Part shown: positions 1-12,271 of the stretch, one piece after another | Position numbering within the stretch: position 1 is the stretch's first letter | Layout of the letters: every line of letters begins with the position of its first letter | NCBI GenBank assembly: GCA_035771175.1 | Contig: CM069611.1 | Coordinates: 18,053,366-18,117,365 of the forward strand | DNA: 64,000 nucleotides | From: Paratinospora sagittata | Lineage: Eukaryota > Streptophyta > Magnoliopsida > Ranunculales > Menispermaceae | Reading direction: 5' to 3' | Program-made: the position numbers and the translations under genes | Notes under the pieces: generated by a model | What the model was told of the DNA's origin: nothing | What the model saw: the letters and a program-made list of their open reading frames with translations, nothing else | Databases searched by the model: none

Positions 1-183
1 AGGTTAGGTAGTGGATGTAGGCAAGGCCGAACCACTATAAATCTTGATTGCATTGTCTCATTTACATGTATCAAATTGCTATATTGTGTTCAATCTGCTT
101 TCATTATTCCGCACATTTAAAAGAAAGGTTAAAATCTGCTAAGTGTCCAATTCACCCCCCTCTTGGACATATCTGGGCCAACA
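1..183 (+). repeat. 3' end of copia 5' LTR
   Basis: The segment ends in CCAACA directly before a tRNA-Met-like primer-binding site. This mirrors the TGTTG that starts the 3' LTR at 7656, giving the usual short inverted TG...CA ends. The rest of the LTR lies outside the window. It shares no visible stretch with 7656-9210 because that copy is cut before its 3' end. Confidence 0.75.
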
Positions 184-185
184 AT

Positions 186-196
186 TGGGTCAGAGC
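186..196 (+). other. Primer-binding site, degenerate tRNA-Met type
   Basis: TGGGTCAGAGC lies two bases after the LTR end. The usual site complementary to the initiator tRNA-Met 3' end is TGGTATCAGAGC. This copy has lost a base and changed another in the middle. Confidence 0.6.
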
Positions 197-235
197 AGGT
201 TAACCATCAAAGTATCTAACCATCTTTGATTGAGT

Positions 236-1889
236 ATGGCAGGACAAATTGAAAGAAGTACTTATCTAGCAGGTGAAGAAAACTCTACCAACCGACCACC
301 ACTATTCAAGAAAGAAAATTATTCCCACTGGAAAACTAAGATTAGGTACTACCTCAAAGCCCAAGACTTAAAGATGTAGGATGTTGTGACAAACGGATGT
401 CCAACACCTATTATAATAGTAGACGGTGCTACTATCCCTAAAGAACTAGATGAATGGAGTGCCAAAGAAAAGAAAAGAGAGCTATTAAATAACCAAGTTG
501 TAAACATTTTGTTTTGTAGTTTCTTCGTCGAAGAGTTTAATAGAGTTAGTCCGTGTGAAACCGCTAAGGAAATATGGAATAGGTTAGAGGTCAACCACGA
601 AGGAACTTTGCAAGTTAAAAAGGCAAGGCTCCAATTGTTAGTTGAAAAATATGAGACCTATAGGATGAGAGAAACTGATTCGATAGCTGAGGCTATTGCT
701 CGGTTCACAACAAACATCAATGAGATGAAGAACCTAGGTAAACTCTATGACCAAGAAGAAACCGTTAGAAAATTTCTAAGAGAGCTTGGGAACCCAAGGC
801 CACGACCATTGAAGAAGCCAAAAATCTGGCTGAATATACTTTTGATGAACTATGCAGTTCATTAATGGTTTATGAGTTAAAGATAAAAGATACGATATGC
901 CCGGTCAAGGTTGAGGAAAAAGAAAAGAAATCTATTGCCCTCAATGTTGAAACTAATTTTGAAGGTGATTCAGACTCAGAAGATGACATGGTTATGTTAT
1001 GTAGAAAGTTCAACAAGTTACTTAGGAGAAAGAGTAAGAATAACTCTTCCTCAAGATTTCACAAAGGAAAGAAACCCAAGTCTAAACCTGTAGAGTTAAT
1101 ATGTTACGGCTGTAACAAACCAGGTCATATAAAGAGTGAATGTCCCACAAAGTATAAGAAGAACTCCAGCTCGTATAGAAAAGACAAGAAAGTTCTCAAA
1201 GCCACATGGGCTGATTCAAGCTCAGGCAAAGATGAAGTGGATTCAGATCACACTGCTGCATTGTGCTTAATGGCAAACACAGAGGTAAAAACGGAAGCTA
1301 CTAACAAACCTATTGAAATTAACATTCATATTCAGGAGCTTAAGTAAAACTTAGTAAAGATATTAGGAAGAATGAAAAACTCAAGCCTAGTCTTGAAGAA
1401 GCTCTTGAGAAAATAGAATTCCAACAAAAAGAGCTAGACGGACTGTCTCTACATAATGAACAACTTAAAAAAGTTGTTGGGAAAATGAAAAATGAAAATG
1501 AAACTCTTAGAAAGGAAAAAGGAAAACCTGAACTGCACAGTGATTAAAGTTATAAATGGTCAAAATAAATTTGACATGATGTTAGGATCACAAAGATGTG
1601 CATTCGACAAAACTAGCTTAAGCTACACTCATGGGTCTAAAAAAAAGGAGTACGATACCGTACTTACCGAAAGACCAAAATACAACAAATGTCATAAAGA
1701 AGGTCATACCATACTTAAATGTAATATCTTAAGTAGAAAGAAAAGAAAATATGCATGGATTGAAAAATCTGTTCTTACTGATGCTAACAAGCAGCATGGG
1801 TACCAAAGTCAAAAATATTTTATGTTGTGTAGATATGCAAAAACGAAGATATATGGTATCTAGACAGCGGGTGTTCAAGGCACATGTCT
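236..1889 (+). pseudogene. Copia gag and start of protease, broken
   Basis: Gag packages the element RNA in virus-like particles. The start is the ATG at 236, the first after the primer site, followed by a Trp-containing gag N-terminus (YSHWKTKIRYYL). A TAG interrupts at 377-379, and a frameshift near 790 moves the reading frame. A CCHC knuckle (CYGCNKPGHIKSEC) lies near 1100-1145. A Glu/Lys-rich coiled coil follows at about 1380-1520, bracketed by frame changes. A second knuckle near 1684-1720 has lost its first Cys. The protease active-site region (WYLDSGCSRHM) is at about 1849-1887, where the family A solo LTR interrupts it. Several independent lesions mark it as non-functional. Confidence 0.85.
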
Positions 1890-4401
1890 TGTCACGACGC
1901 CCCTGACATAGGCTGACATCATGACCGGCATAGTATACTATACATTATACATACTCGTATACAGTAGATAGTATTCTATCAGCTTTCACATAGTCTCATA
2001 ATCCTTCCCAAAATTTTCAAAAATTTCGGCAGCATTTCCCCATAAAGTGGACATTTCACAAAACCTAATATACCACAAATCAAATCATCTATATATATAT
2101 ATAATCATTCCATCCATGTATACCATAATTCAAAAGACCACCATTGCCATTCATAAATCAAATATTCTATCGTCCAAGTATATATATCATCGCCAACTAT
2201 CTTAACAATCCAAAATAACCATTGATATCTCATTGTCCCAAAATAACCCCTCTAGATAGTAATACATATATAGTATGCGTGATAATTATATATACATATC
2301 AAAATATATAAAACATGTAACCACTTCTTCTAAAACATACGTACATCAGCAATGCTAGGTCCTAGTCACGTACTGATCACTCTCAAATTTTTCCTTTTCC
2401 TTTTGCTTCTGTACCTGAAATAGTGAGGGAAATGAGGTGAGCAAACAACAGCTCAGTGAATATAGTTCTTGACATGACAATCGCATGCATTTTAGGAAAC
2501 ATGGCATATCAAATCGTTTAAATTAAAATATTTCAAACGCACATATGCAACATTCATCAAAATAATACACATGCACACAATATATAGTTTATGCTCATTC
2601 ATAAAAAAATCACCATCTCCCTCCTTCAAGGCAAGAGAGCGGGTCTAACCCTTGTATGGCCGTTACAAGGTAGCCATAGCCTCTCATTACCCAATTCACA
2701 GTCATTTCAAGGATCGCAACCCTTGTTAGGACAGACCTACTGACAATGAGGTTTCGCAAAATCTCATCCAAGTCTAATTCCTAACGAAATGACATTCTTA
2801 TAAGCTCCAATTGCTAAAATCAGTTTGCATGATCACTAAAAACTCAATGCATTACATATAAATATATAACATGCATACAATCAAACATTTTATATGTGTA
2901 CAATGCCATACAAGAACCAAATCAAAAAAACTATACTCACAGTGGTTACACGAGGTTTCTAAGCCAATATACCCTCTAAAATTCAGCAATAATAAATGTC
3001 CATCATAATTGCTTCCTCAAAAGAATTTATCCATGCACTTAATCTCTCAATTCAAACACTGCAATTTGGTAATTCAAACCATAAATCATCATGAGAATTA
3101 CCATTTAAACTCACCAAAACACCATTACTAACACTCAAATTTTCTAGCTGGTTCAGTAGCTAAGATGAAGTTTTTTCACCATGAAAATGTCACATTTAAA
3201 CTAGATTTCAACACCAACGTACTCACATAAGCATATGAAAACATATGTCAATTTTATTAAAAATCTAGAACATTCCTAAAATTATTTTGTTCCCATCTGC
3301 ACGTGTTAAATCATTCATTTTATCATTCTACTACCTTCAATAGGTATTTTATTGAGGTTTGACACCTTCGCGGAGGCATCCAAAGTCAATTTTACTCACA
3401 AAAATCATATCTTTAGCTACTAAAAATATCAAAGCATATCCAAAAATCATGTTCTTAACATCGAAACGTCCGAAATTCAGTTCTCTATGATTCTATGATC
3501 TCAAACCGGAGTTTCATTGGATTCTAATTCCATTTTATTCATTGGATATGATTACAGTACTATTTACATCACTATTCACTATTCATTAGAAACATGAGAA
3601 TTTTTACTAAAATTGTCAAACAGTCTCCAAAAATCATGAAATTAGCATCGATGGACTCGCAACAGTTCATTCTACCATTCTATAGCCTTAAAATGGAGTT
3701 TCATTGGGTTTTAATACGATTCAAAAGGTTTCAAAGATCAAAGCTAAGGGTTCCAAAGGAATCCAAGATCAAATCTAACTTCTAATAGCTATGAAAACTA
3801 CAAACGAACAAATAAATTCAATCCAACCATATATTTAAGGTTCCGACAGCCTAGAAAGTATTTTTCAACCTTCGTAGCGGATTGTCATTCACGTTGGGTC
3901 AAAACCCCAATTTTTGGAAATGCCGTAAAACGGCTCCCACAACAAAAATTACTCTGAAAGAAAGGTTACATCTAGCTTAGATATCAAGTTCACGAAGAAA
4001 TAGAGTGAAAAACAGTTACCGTGGGTCCCGATTGGGCAAAAATCCTGCGTTCCCCTTTTTTTCTCTTCTTTCTTCTCGTTATTTCCGTTCTCTGTTTTTT
4101 CTTCTCCTTTTTGTTTTCTTTTCTTTTTGGACGATTGAGAGAAAGATGAGATAATGAGATGAGTGAATGAGAAATTTATAATATGTTATAATATCATCTT
4201 ATACAAATATCAATTTCAACGTCATTGATTCATCTTATACTAATATCATCTTATAATCTAATGATAAGATGGCATTTAAGAATACAATCTACTTAATTTA
4301 TGTATGTTTATACACACCTACGTTTAACTCCTACGTTCGTATATGCGTACGTATACGTATCCATCAACATAGGTGTATAACTAAAACTACGGGGTGTTAC
4401 A
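1890..4401 (-). mobile_element. Solo LTR of gypsy family A (A0) in copia protease
   Basis: The 2512-bp unit begins TGTCACGACG and ends GGGTGTTACA. Flanks TGTCT (1885-1889) and TGTTT (4402-4406) fit a 5-bp target-site duplication with one change. Removing the unit joins the copia protease back in frame (HM-SGDK). The same sequence forms both LTRs of A1 (9774-13730, 18962-22987) and the solo at 23261-24986. Orientation is set by A1, whose primer site and purine tract place the LTR start at the TGTAACACC end, on the minus strand. No internal region is present, so this is the product of LTR-LTR recombination. It has no coding content; the 63-codon reading frame at 3594 is incidental. Confidence 0.88.
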
Positions 4402-5560
4402 TGTTTGGAGATAAATCTAACTTTTTGAGCCATGAAAAGAAGAAAGAAGGAAAGGTCACCGTCGGAGATGACATCAAAGGTGATATTGAAGGAATTGGAA
4501 CTATTGGTAACGATTTTCTATCCATATCTGATGTACTTTATATTAAAGGGCTAAAACATAATCTCTTGAGCATAAGTCAATTATGTGACAAGGGTTATGA
4601 CATTTTATTTCAGGCAAATAGGTGCATTGTCAAGCATATAGATAAAATTGTTGCATTCATGGCATCTAGACTTAAGAATGTGTATTGCACGAACTTCAAT
4701 GACATGGAAAAACAAAACGTAACATGTTTAAGTGCTATCTCTTGTAATGATGGATGGCTATGGCATAGGAGATTAACTAGGGTTAATATGGACAACATAT
4801 CTAGAATTGTTAAACATGACCTGGCCATGGGTATTCCGAAAAGAACTTACTCAAATGATAAGGTTTGTGAACCATGCCAACCTAGTAAGCATACCATATC
4901 ATCATTTAAGAGTAAGAGGCATCAATCAACCTCTAGAGCTCTCGAACTGATTCATATGGATCTTTTTGGACCAACCAAAACCAAAAGCTTAGATGGCAAA
5001 TTATATGTGTTTGTGATTGTTGATGACTTTACTCGATTCACATGGGTATTTATATTAGCTCATAAATCTGAAGCATGTGAAATATTTATAAAATTCTGTA
5101 AAAGAATCGAAAATGAAAAAGGTTAAAAGATCAACATAATTAAGAGTGACAGAGGTGGTGAATTTGATAATAAAAATCTCGAAGAATTTTGTAACAATCA
5201 AGGTTACACTCACAATCTATCAACCCCTAGGATACCACGGCAAAATGGTGCAGTTGAAAGAAAGAATAGAACTCTGCAGGAGATGCGTAGAACAATCCTT
5301 AATGAGTACAACTCTGCAAATCACTTTTGGGGTGAAACTATTAACACTGCCTATTATGTAATGAATCGTGTTCTGATTAGAAAAGATTTGAATAAAACTC
5401 CATATGAACTATGAAAGGGTAGAACACCCAACATCGATTACTTCCAAGTATTCGGATGTAAATGTTTTATTCTTAATGATAAAGACAATCTAGATAAGTT
5501 TGAACCTAAATCTGACATAGGAATATTCTTCTCACAGTAGAGCTTACAGAGTCTTCAACT
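4402..5560 (+). pseudogene. Copia integrase, broken
   Basis: The integrase inserts the element cDNA into host DNA. After the solo LTR the frame resumes with the end of protease (GDKSNF) and linker sequence. The zinc-binding region near 4755-4885 has the CEPCQ pair, but the WHRRL..VN motif has lost one His. The core shows Asp in HMDLFGP (about 4951), Asp in SDRGGEF (about 5146) and Glu in NGAVERKN (about 5250), so the DDE triad is present. An in-frame TAA follows at about 5124, TGA replaces a Trp codon near 5412, and a frameshift lies near 5530. The family assignment is firm; activity is not possible. Confidence 0.85.
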
Positions 5561-5562
5561 AA

Positions 5563-7359
5563 TTGAATCAAACTGTAGAAGAATCAATTCATGTAAATTT
5601 TGATGAAAGTGTTAATAAGATAAGTCTTGAGAATGAATTTAAACAATTAAATTTTGATGATGATGAACCTAAGACAACCAAGATTATAGATCTTAAACCT
5701 GAACCATCTTTAGAATCCTCTAAAAACTTTAGACTGCTTCAAGGCCTTTCCTAAGATCAAATTTTAGGAGATCCACGAAAGGGTGTATCCACTAGAGCCT
5801 CAATTCAAAAAGATCAAGAGCTTGTTGTTTTTGTATCACAATTTGAACCAATTAAAGTGGAAGATGCACTGAAAGATGAAAACCGAATTCTTGCTATGCA
5901 AGAAGAACTAGGACACTTTGTGAGAAACAAAGTATGGGAAGTAGTTCCTAGACCTTTTCATCAATCTGTTATAGGAACCAAATGGAACTTTAGAAACATA
6001 AAGAATGAACAAGGTATCATTGTCCAAAATAAGGCTAGATTGATTGCACAAGGGTACAACCAAGAAGAAGGCATAGACTTCGAAGAAGCCTTTGCCCCAG
6101 TAGCAAGATTAGAGGAAATAAGGATGCTACTTGCCTATGCTTGTTACAAGGATTTTCCCTCATACCAAATGAATGTAAAAAGTGTTTTTCTAAATGGTTA
6201 CATAAATGAAGAGGTATATGTTGAACAACCTCCAGGGTTTGAGGATGCTTAAGACCCGGAATATGTGTTCAAAAGCCTTATATGGATTAAGACAAGCTCC
6301 AAGAGCTTGGTATGATCGACTGAGTTCATTTCTTTTAGATCATAAGTTTCAAAAAGAAAAACTCGATTCAACTTTGTTTATTAAACACCACAATGATAAT
6401 ATGCTTATTGTTCAAATATATGTGGATGATATCATTTTTGGTGCATCAAACAAAGAACTGTGTAATGAGTTTTCAAAATTAATGCAGAAGGAATTTGAAA
6501 TGAGTATGATGGGAGAACTTACATACTTTCTCGGCCTACAAATTAAGCAAATGCCAAAAGGCACCTTCATAAGCCAATCAGAGTATGCTAAGGAAATGGT
6601 TAAAAAGTTTCAAATGCATAATTTGAAATCGATTGATACTCCCTGTACCTCTGCAATCAAATTAGATAAGGATGAAAAAGGTAAATCAATTGATTCAAAA
6701 CTTTATAGAGGCATGATTGGAAGTCTTTTGTACCTAACAGCAAGTCAACCTGGCATCATGTTCAGTGTCTGTCTTTGTGCAAGATTTCAATTTGAACCTA
6801 AAAAATCTCATTTAAAGTGTGTCAAACGAATATTCAGATACATAAATGGCACAACACACTTAGAAATCTGGTATTCCAAAGGTACTTCTTTTGATCTAAG
6901 AAGTTATGTAGACTCCGACTATGCCGGTAGTCTCATTAATAGGAAAAGTACTTCCGAATTTTGTCACTTTCTTGGAAATTCTTTGATTTCTTGGTTTTGC
7001 AAAAAACAACACTCAGTGGCATTATCCACAGCTGAAGCAGAATATGTTGAAGCTGGAAGTTGTTGTTCTCAGGTTCTTTATATGAAACAACAACTTTAGG
7101 ATTATCAAATATTTATGCAATGTGCTGAGATTTTGTGTGATAATACTAGTGCTATTACATATCTAAAAATCCAGTATTGCACTCCTGAACTAAGCATATT
7201 CAAATAAGACATCACTTTTTACGGGATCATGTGCAAAATGGAGAAGTCATATTATCTCACATTGGAACCAAAAAACAACTGGCTGACATATTTACTAAAG
7301 CTTACCAAAAGACCAGTTCGTTCATATTCGCAGAGAGCTTGGGATGTTCTCTGAGATAG
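5563..7359 (+). pseudogene. Copia reverse transcriptase and RNase H, broken
   Basis: This part copies the element RNA into DNA. The RT hallmark [16 protein letters not shown] is at about 6036-6085. The catalytic YVDD is intact at 6419-6430. LYGLRQAPRAW lies just upstream. RNase H shows DSDYAGSLINRKST (about 6913-6955), and the C-terminus has the copia-typical QLADIFTK (about 7270). Breaks are a TAA near 5752, a TAA plus frameshift near 6250-6260, and a TAG near 7097. The natural stop is at 7357-7359. This is the best preserved part of the element. Confidence 0.88.
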
Positions 7360-7655
7360 ATTTGTGATATTTTGATGCTTACCTCTATATGGGGAGACAT
7401 ATTTCACAATACTTTACTCTTTTTGATATTTTAGAAGGGGGAGAAGTAGTACTATCATTGAAAAATCATAAACTCAGGAGGAGTTTAACACTAATGGGGA
7501 GTCCTAGTGACGTTTGAAGTACATTCCATGGAAATATACTCATATCATATGAACCAAGGAACATTGGTACTGCATCTCATGAATACACACATCATTTTAT
7601 TAGCTTGCTTCAAAGCCTATAGTAATGTGTTTGAAATCATCAAAAAAGGAGAGAT
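7360..7655 (+). other. Copia 3' untranslated stretch and polypurine tract
   Basis: No gene is visible here. Short purine runs occur at about 7432-7447, and the run AAAAAAGGAGAGA just before 7656 fits the plus-strand primer next to the LTR start TGTTGAACC. No envelope-like reading frame is present. Confidence 0.6.
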
Positions 7656-9210
7656 TGTTGAACCAATTGTCCTCATTTCCCTTTGAGAATATGTCCCTAA
7701 TATAAAAGATATTTTGATGATTGCAAACCACATTCTGTGTATGATATTATTGCATATATGGCGTATCTAATCTTACTTGAAGGTTTCAAAGATTCAATGA
7801 TGCATGGCGAACGTATGAAAGATCTACTTGAAAACCATGTTCATTTGAAGATGTTCGGTAATGTGATTAGATAATGATAGGTTGTAGAACCTTTTCTGCC
7901 ATTTGATTCAGCAATATGCATGACTGCATGTTTTAATAAAATTGATTTTCAAACATCTGCATATTTGATTTAATCCAGAAATATCTTGTTGTTTTATCTG
8001 GTTTTAATCGAGAAATCAAAAATATTTTTTATAGAATCTTTCAGGACGCTAATGTTTTTGCAGCACCCTCCTGGACTTGATGAGTCAGGACGCTGATAAA
8101 ATATTAGAACGCTCAAGGTTGAATTGAACTTCATTACGACACTTACTTATAAGTAGCGGCCTCCTTTTAAGCCAACCTTTGATTGCGTTAGAATGCTGAC
8201 TCAGTTTCAACTCGCTGAAAGTTGTCTTAGCTTTTATTTTGATTTCTATCTTTAAGGACGTCGATAGTTATAAGTTGAATAAACTATCAGGACGCTACTT
8301 GAATAGGAGCGCCCTCATCTTTAGAATCAACTTAATAACCATTAGGACGCTACTTGAATAGGAGCGCCCTCATCTTTAGAATCAACTTAATAACCATTAG
8401 GACGCTTACTGTCCTTTAGCGTACTCAACATTGTTTTAAAACTGTTTTTAAATTTCAGGGTGCTAACTCTTGAGTAGCGCCCTCGTGTGTTCAATTTTTT
8501 AAAACAAAGCAGGATGGTAACTGCGAAGTAGCACCCTCATGTTTTAAGTCGTTTAATTGTCAAAAAAAGTCAGGACGCTTACGACTTAGTAGCACCCTCA
8601 CTTCAACGTTTAGCAGAACGCTTATGCTCCATGAGCACCCTCAAGAAACAAAACGACAAATGTCGATATTAAACGTCAGGACGCTAATTCAACAATGTTA
8701 CTTTTCTTACAGTACTGCTATTTCTGTTAACTTTTTTCAGAACTCTACGAATACTTTTCAAAACTTTTCAGAATCGTACAATAGCATTTTTAGAACTTTT
8801 TGACCGTTCTAAAAACTTCGTCAGAACATTCTTTTTCGGTGAATGATCAGATGATTCAGGTGCTATCGCCGCAATACGCACAAAACTGAATCAATCCATT
8901 TCGAGAAAGAATGTAGACGTTGTATTTGAAATAACCTAGAGTGCCAAACCATCAAGTCCAGTGCGTCTCTGTTGTTTTTATACATACGTGCTACCTTAGT
9001 GCAAAAAAACCACGATTCAAAATGAAAACCGATATTCATTCAAAAAAATTGGTTTACAGTTTTCACTTGTGCGAAAAACTTTTGAAAGTTAGTCGTCTAC
9101 TCTTTCTGGTTGAACTTATAATCATTTTGAAAGAAAAACTTTAAGTCTTCTGGATTGATTGATCTTCATCTTCATCATTCTCAAAATCCATTCAAGAAGA
9201 CGAAAGCTCA
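7656..9210 (+). repeat. Copia 3' LTR, truncated at its 3' end
   Basis: The segment starts TGTTGAACCAATTG after a purine tract. It has no plausible gene; a 67-codon frame at 8941-9144 has no recognisable feature. The LTR stops abruptly at about 9206-9213, where family B LTR sequence begins in mid-LTR. The only overlap at the join is a few bases (GCTCAC). The element's own 3' LTR end, matching bases 1-183, is missing. Confidence 0.7.
8043..8695 (+). repeat. Array of AGGACGCT / AGCRCCCTC hairpin-like modules in copia LTR
   Basis: About ten modules start with AGGACGCT or a near variant (8043, 8087, 8289, 8344, 8399, about 8457, 8509, 8571, 8620, 8675). Most are followed 11-20 bases later by AGCGCCCTC or AGCACCCTC, which is nearly the reverse complement. 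Each can fold as a short imperfect stem. Two modules (8289-8343 and 8344-8398) are exact 55-bp tandem copies. The spacing of the rest is irregular. Confidence 0.8.
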
Positions 9211-9773
9211 CACTATTCTTGATATTTTCCTAGAGAGGGACGTACAATGAGTACTTGGGATTTTCAGGGGATGGACATCTGTACGTGAATCTAGGGCGAT
9301 GACCTTGGGGAAGGATCGTCACAGATAGTGTCATGATGTCACGTATAGTGGGTCATGACAGACGTACAATGAGAACCCGAGTTTACATGGGGATGAACAT
9401 CTGTACGTGAACTCAAGGTGCCGTATAATCATGGAACCATTACGAGACGGTGTCATGCATACATACATGTTATATTGATTATGATGATATGTTGTGTATT
9501 GATATTTGATTATGAAGTTTTTTTTATTAATTTTCACACGAACTATTTTACCTACTGGGCAATAACTCACCCTTTTGTTATCTAATTCTTCTCAGGAGTT
9601 CAGGGTGGACTGGGTGAAGGTCTTTGGGCCCACATTTTGTAACCCTTTTTAATTATAGGGAGATTTTGGGAGGATGTTCCCACAATCATATTTTGTACCA
9701 AAATACGTTCTGAAATTAATGAAATCAGATTTGTACTCAATTGTGTACCTGCGTTCTCAGTTATTGTTATAAT
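9211..9773 (+). repeat. B1 5' LTR, left part, start missing
   Basis: This matches 42005-42465 of B1's own 3' LTR (GGACGTACAATGAG..., CACGAACTATTTTACC..., GGGTGGACTGGGTG...). It holds two copies of the GTACGT-containing module, with about 45 extra bases between them (about 9316-9362) not seen in the other copies. The LTR continues at 22993 after A1. ATAAT at 9769-9773 is one copy of the A1 target site. No gene. Confidence 0.82.
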
Positions 9774-11570
9774 TATCACCACGCCCCTGGCGTAGGCTGA
9801 CGTCATGACCGGCACAGTGTACTATACACTGTACATACCCTGTATACAATATATAATACACTGTCAGCCTCAACAGAATTACACAAATCTCCAAAAGAAA
9901 AAATTTGACAGCATCTCCCCATAAAATGGACCTCTCACAACCTGATATACCACAAATCAAATAATATATATATATATACTCATCCACAATATCCATTCAT
10001 GTCATTCATTCCACAATAAATAATCCTCCCAATATCACAAGCACTTCATAACCCAAAATCTTAAACCAAAATCCATGTTCCCTTACAACCCAACTATGTG
10101 ATAATATATATATGTAGGACGTGATATATATATATATATATATATGCATATGAAAATAAAGAAAATATAATCCATTTCCTTTGCATATACATACATCAAC
10201 AAATTAGGAATCTAAATCACGTATCTACTCTCGTTCTTTTCTTTTCCCCTTTGATTTTGTGTCACACCCTGCCCGGACCCGCCTAAACCGGTGGGACACT
10301 CACGGACGGGGCGCGAATGCATTATAACGATAGCTGAGTGCGCGGAAACACGATTAAGTACAAGTCTGATTTCATTAATTTCAGAATATTATTATACATG
10401 AAATAGTTAAGGGGACATTCTCCCAAAATCCCCAATGAATAATACAAAAGGTACAAAATGTGGGCCCAAAAACCTGCACCCAATCCACCCTAATCTCTTG
10501 TGAAAAATTGGATAACAACGGGGAGAGCTACACACTCAGTGGGTAAAATAGTTCGTGAATATAATAATCAATAAAGCAAACTTCATAATCAAATATCTTA
10601 AATACACATCAGAGCATCATAATCAATCCAATATGTATATATGCATGACACCGTCTCGTATTGGTTTGATGACTGTACATCGCCTGAGTTCCCGTACAGA
10701 TGTCCCTCCCCAGGAGTAGCCGGGTTCTAATTGTACGTCCCTCCTCAGGAACGACGCTCCGGATTCACGAATAGATGTCCCTCCCCAGGAGTAGCCAGGT
10801 TCTCATTGTACGTCCCTCTCCAGAGAAATATAATGAATAGCAAACATCGCTTCTAACTATTCTATGAATCATAAACCACATACGTCCCTAGGTGGTGCTA
10901 TGTATGATGCCAATGCATGAACTGGTTTGGTCTTTATTTAACATTTAGACAGGATTTGACAACGTCTAGTGATCCTTATCAGGGTGGTATCACTACGTGC
11001 AAAGTTAGGACATTCAATATTACTTATATAAGCTGATAGCTTTCAAATAAGACCAACCAGATCAGTCTCCAGTTGAGAGGTGAGACACGAGGTCTACTTA
11101 AATACCAATAGTCTAGAGCAGCACGCTGCCTCCCGTTCATTATTTAAAGTTACTGAGGACAAGACTGAGTCTGGTTGAGCCAGATTGACCACTAATCCGG
11201 CATAACAACAGTGTAATACATGAACTCCAAATATACAGGCGTAAGTATGACAATATGAACATTATATGCAATAATGCAGTGTAAATAAATAGTAAACATA
11301 ATGATAAATGAATGTAAACTTTAATAAAATTTATAAGACACGCAAACCTATGTTTTGTTCCCCATCTTCAGATAAAAGCTCCTTTAAAAGCTGGCACCTT
11401 TCCCCGGGCAGAACCGCGTTGCACCGCACAGCGAGTCTCCGAAAGAGAGTCTCAAAAGAGAAGACAAAAACTCAAAATGAGTGAAAGAGAGAAGGAAAAT
11501 CACAAGGAAGAGTGATTTTGGAGTGAGAAATGAGCAGGGGGAGAGGTTCTTAAATAGGGAAAATGCGCCC

Positions 11571-11578
11571 GAACGTTC
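11571..11578. promoter_or_regulatory. GAACGTTC palindrome upstream of B4 LTR TATA
   Basis: The octamer lies about 14 bp upstream (minus strand) of the TATTTA at 11551-11556. The same order and spacing occur at 14431/14453 and at 22261/22239 in two other family B LTRs. Confidence 0.55.
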
Positions 11579-11661
11579 GCACATGTGCCTGAACCATTTT
11601 TTTTTTGTGCAAACCTAGTGTATTACACTCTATCCCCCTTAAAAGGATTTCGCCCTCGAAA

Positions 11662-12178
11662 TCAGTCCAAGTAGTCATGATAGTTTTCTGCGTGAGATTC
11701 ACTGTCGTCGTCATCGTTTGCTAGTTCAGGGTAATGCCTGTATGGTCCCTGAATGGTACTGTGGCCGGTGGAATCCTCAACATCATGAAACCATTGAGAG
11801 CAAATGGAGTCGGATTCGGCCTCAGAAGATTCCAACCTTTGCTTAACAGATAGTGGTGTAGGGCGCTGGTTGCATCGTTTAAGGGGGTAGGTTGAGCGGT
11901 GGGATGTTTTTTCGTATTGTTGGTCGAATCCGGCCGCCTGGCAATTTAGGTAGAAGATCCTGCCAAGATGAGGGCACGAGATTGTTTTGGGCAAAATTGT
12001 TACGGAAAATCCATGCGCGCTCTGGAGATAAGGATCGCTGTCTGTGTGGTGATGAAGTTGGTGATGCAAAGTAGTTGTGACTAGACTCAGATCCTGGAGG
12101 GGTTGCCACAGGTGGCCAAGGAGGCCATTGCGTGTGTGCGTCACTATATCCATCGATATTATTTTCAGACATCTCCAT
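11662..12178 (-). pseudogene. Family B downstream extra ORF, copy in B4
   Basis: A reading frame of about 170 codons lies between the chromodomain and the purine tract, on the same strand as pol. It starts MEMSENN at 12178. It is rich in Pro/Ser/Arg in the first half (SPHRQRSLSPE), then basic and proline-rich (PPLNLPPLKR), and ends acidic (ELANDDDDSES) at the stop 11662, about 35 bases before the LTR. One frameshift at about 11880 splits it into two frames. The copy at 43718-44232 is intact across that point, so the consensus frame is clear. I recognise no domain. No Cys/His cluster, signal peptide or membrane segment is seen. Function is unknown. Confidence 0.65.
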
Positions 12179-12271
12179 AGTTATTCAAGTGAAACGATGT
12201 ATTAAGATATTTGTAACCAAAGTTTCATCATTTTATTGATAAGTGAAATAGTACAATGTATCGCATCATCA

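Larger units (their letters stand above)
1..9210 (+). mobile_element. Ty1/copia LTR retrotransposon, decayed, both ends incomplete
   Basis: The order LTR end, primer-binding site, gag with zinc knuckle, aspartic protease, integrase, reverse transcriptase, RNase H, purine tract and LTR start reads left to right, which is the Ty1/copia order (integrase before RT). The long gag with a coiled coil and a second knuckle, and the pol signatures, resemble the SIRE/Maximus type; that lineage call is inference. The 5' LTR is cut by the window edge. The 3' LTR is cut near 9210, where it joins family B LTR sequence. A solo LTR of family A splits the protease region. Many stops and frameshifts show it is dead. 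Confidence 0.9.

Noticed and set aside
8941..9144. A 67-codon frame in the copia 3' LTR
   Set aside because: Short, no recognisable feature, and located in an LTR upstream of a truncation.
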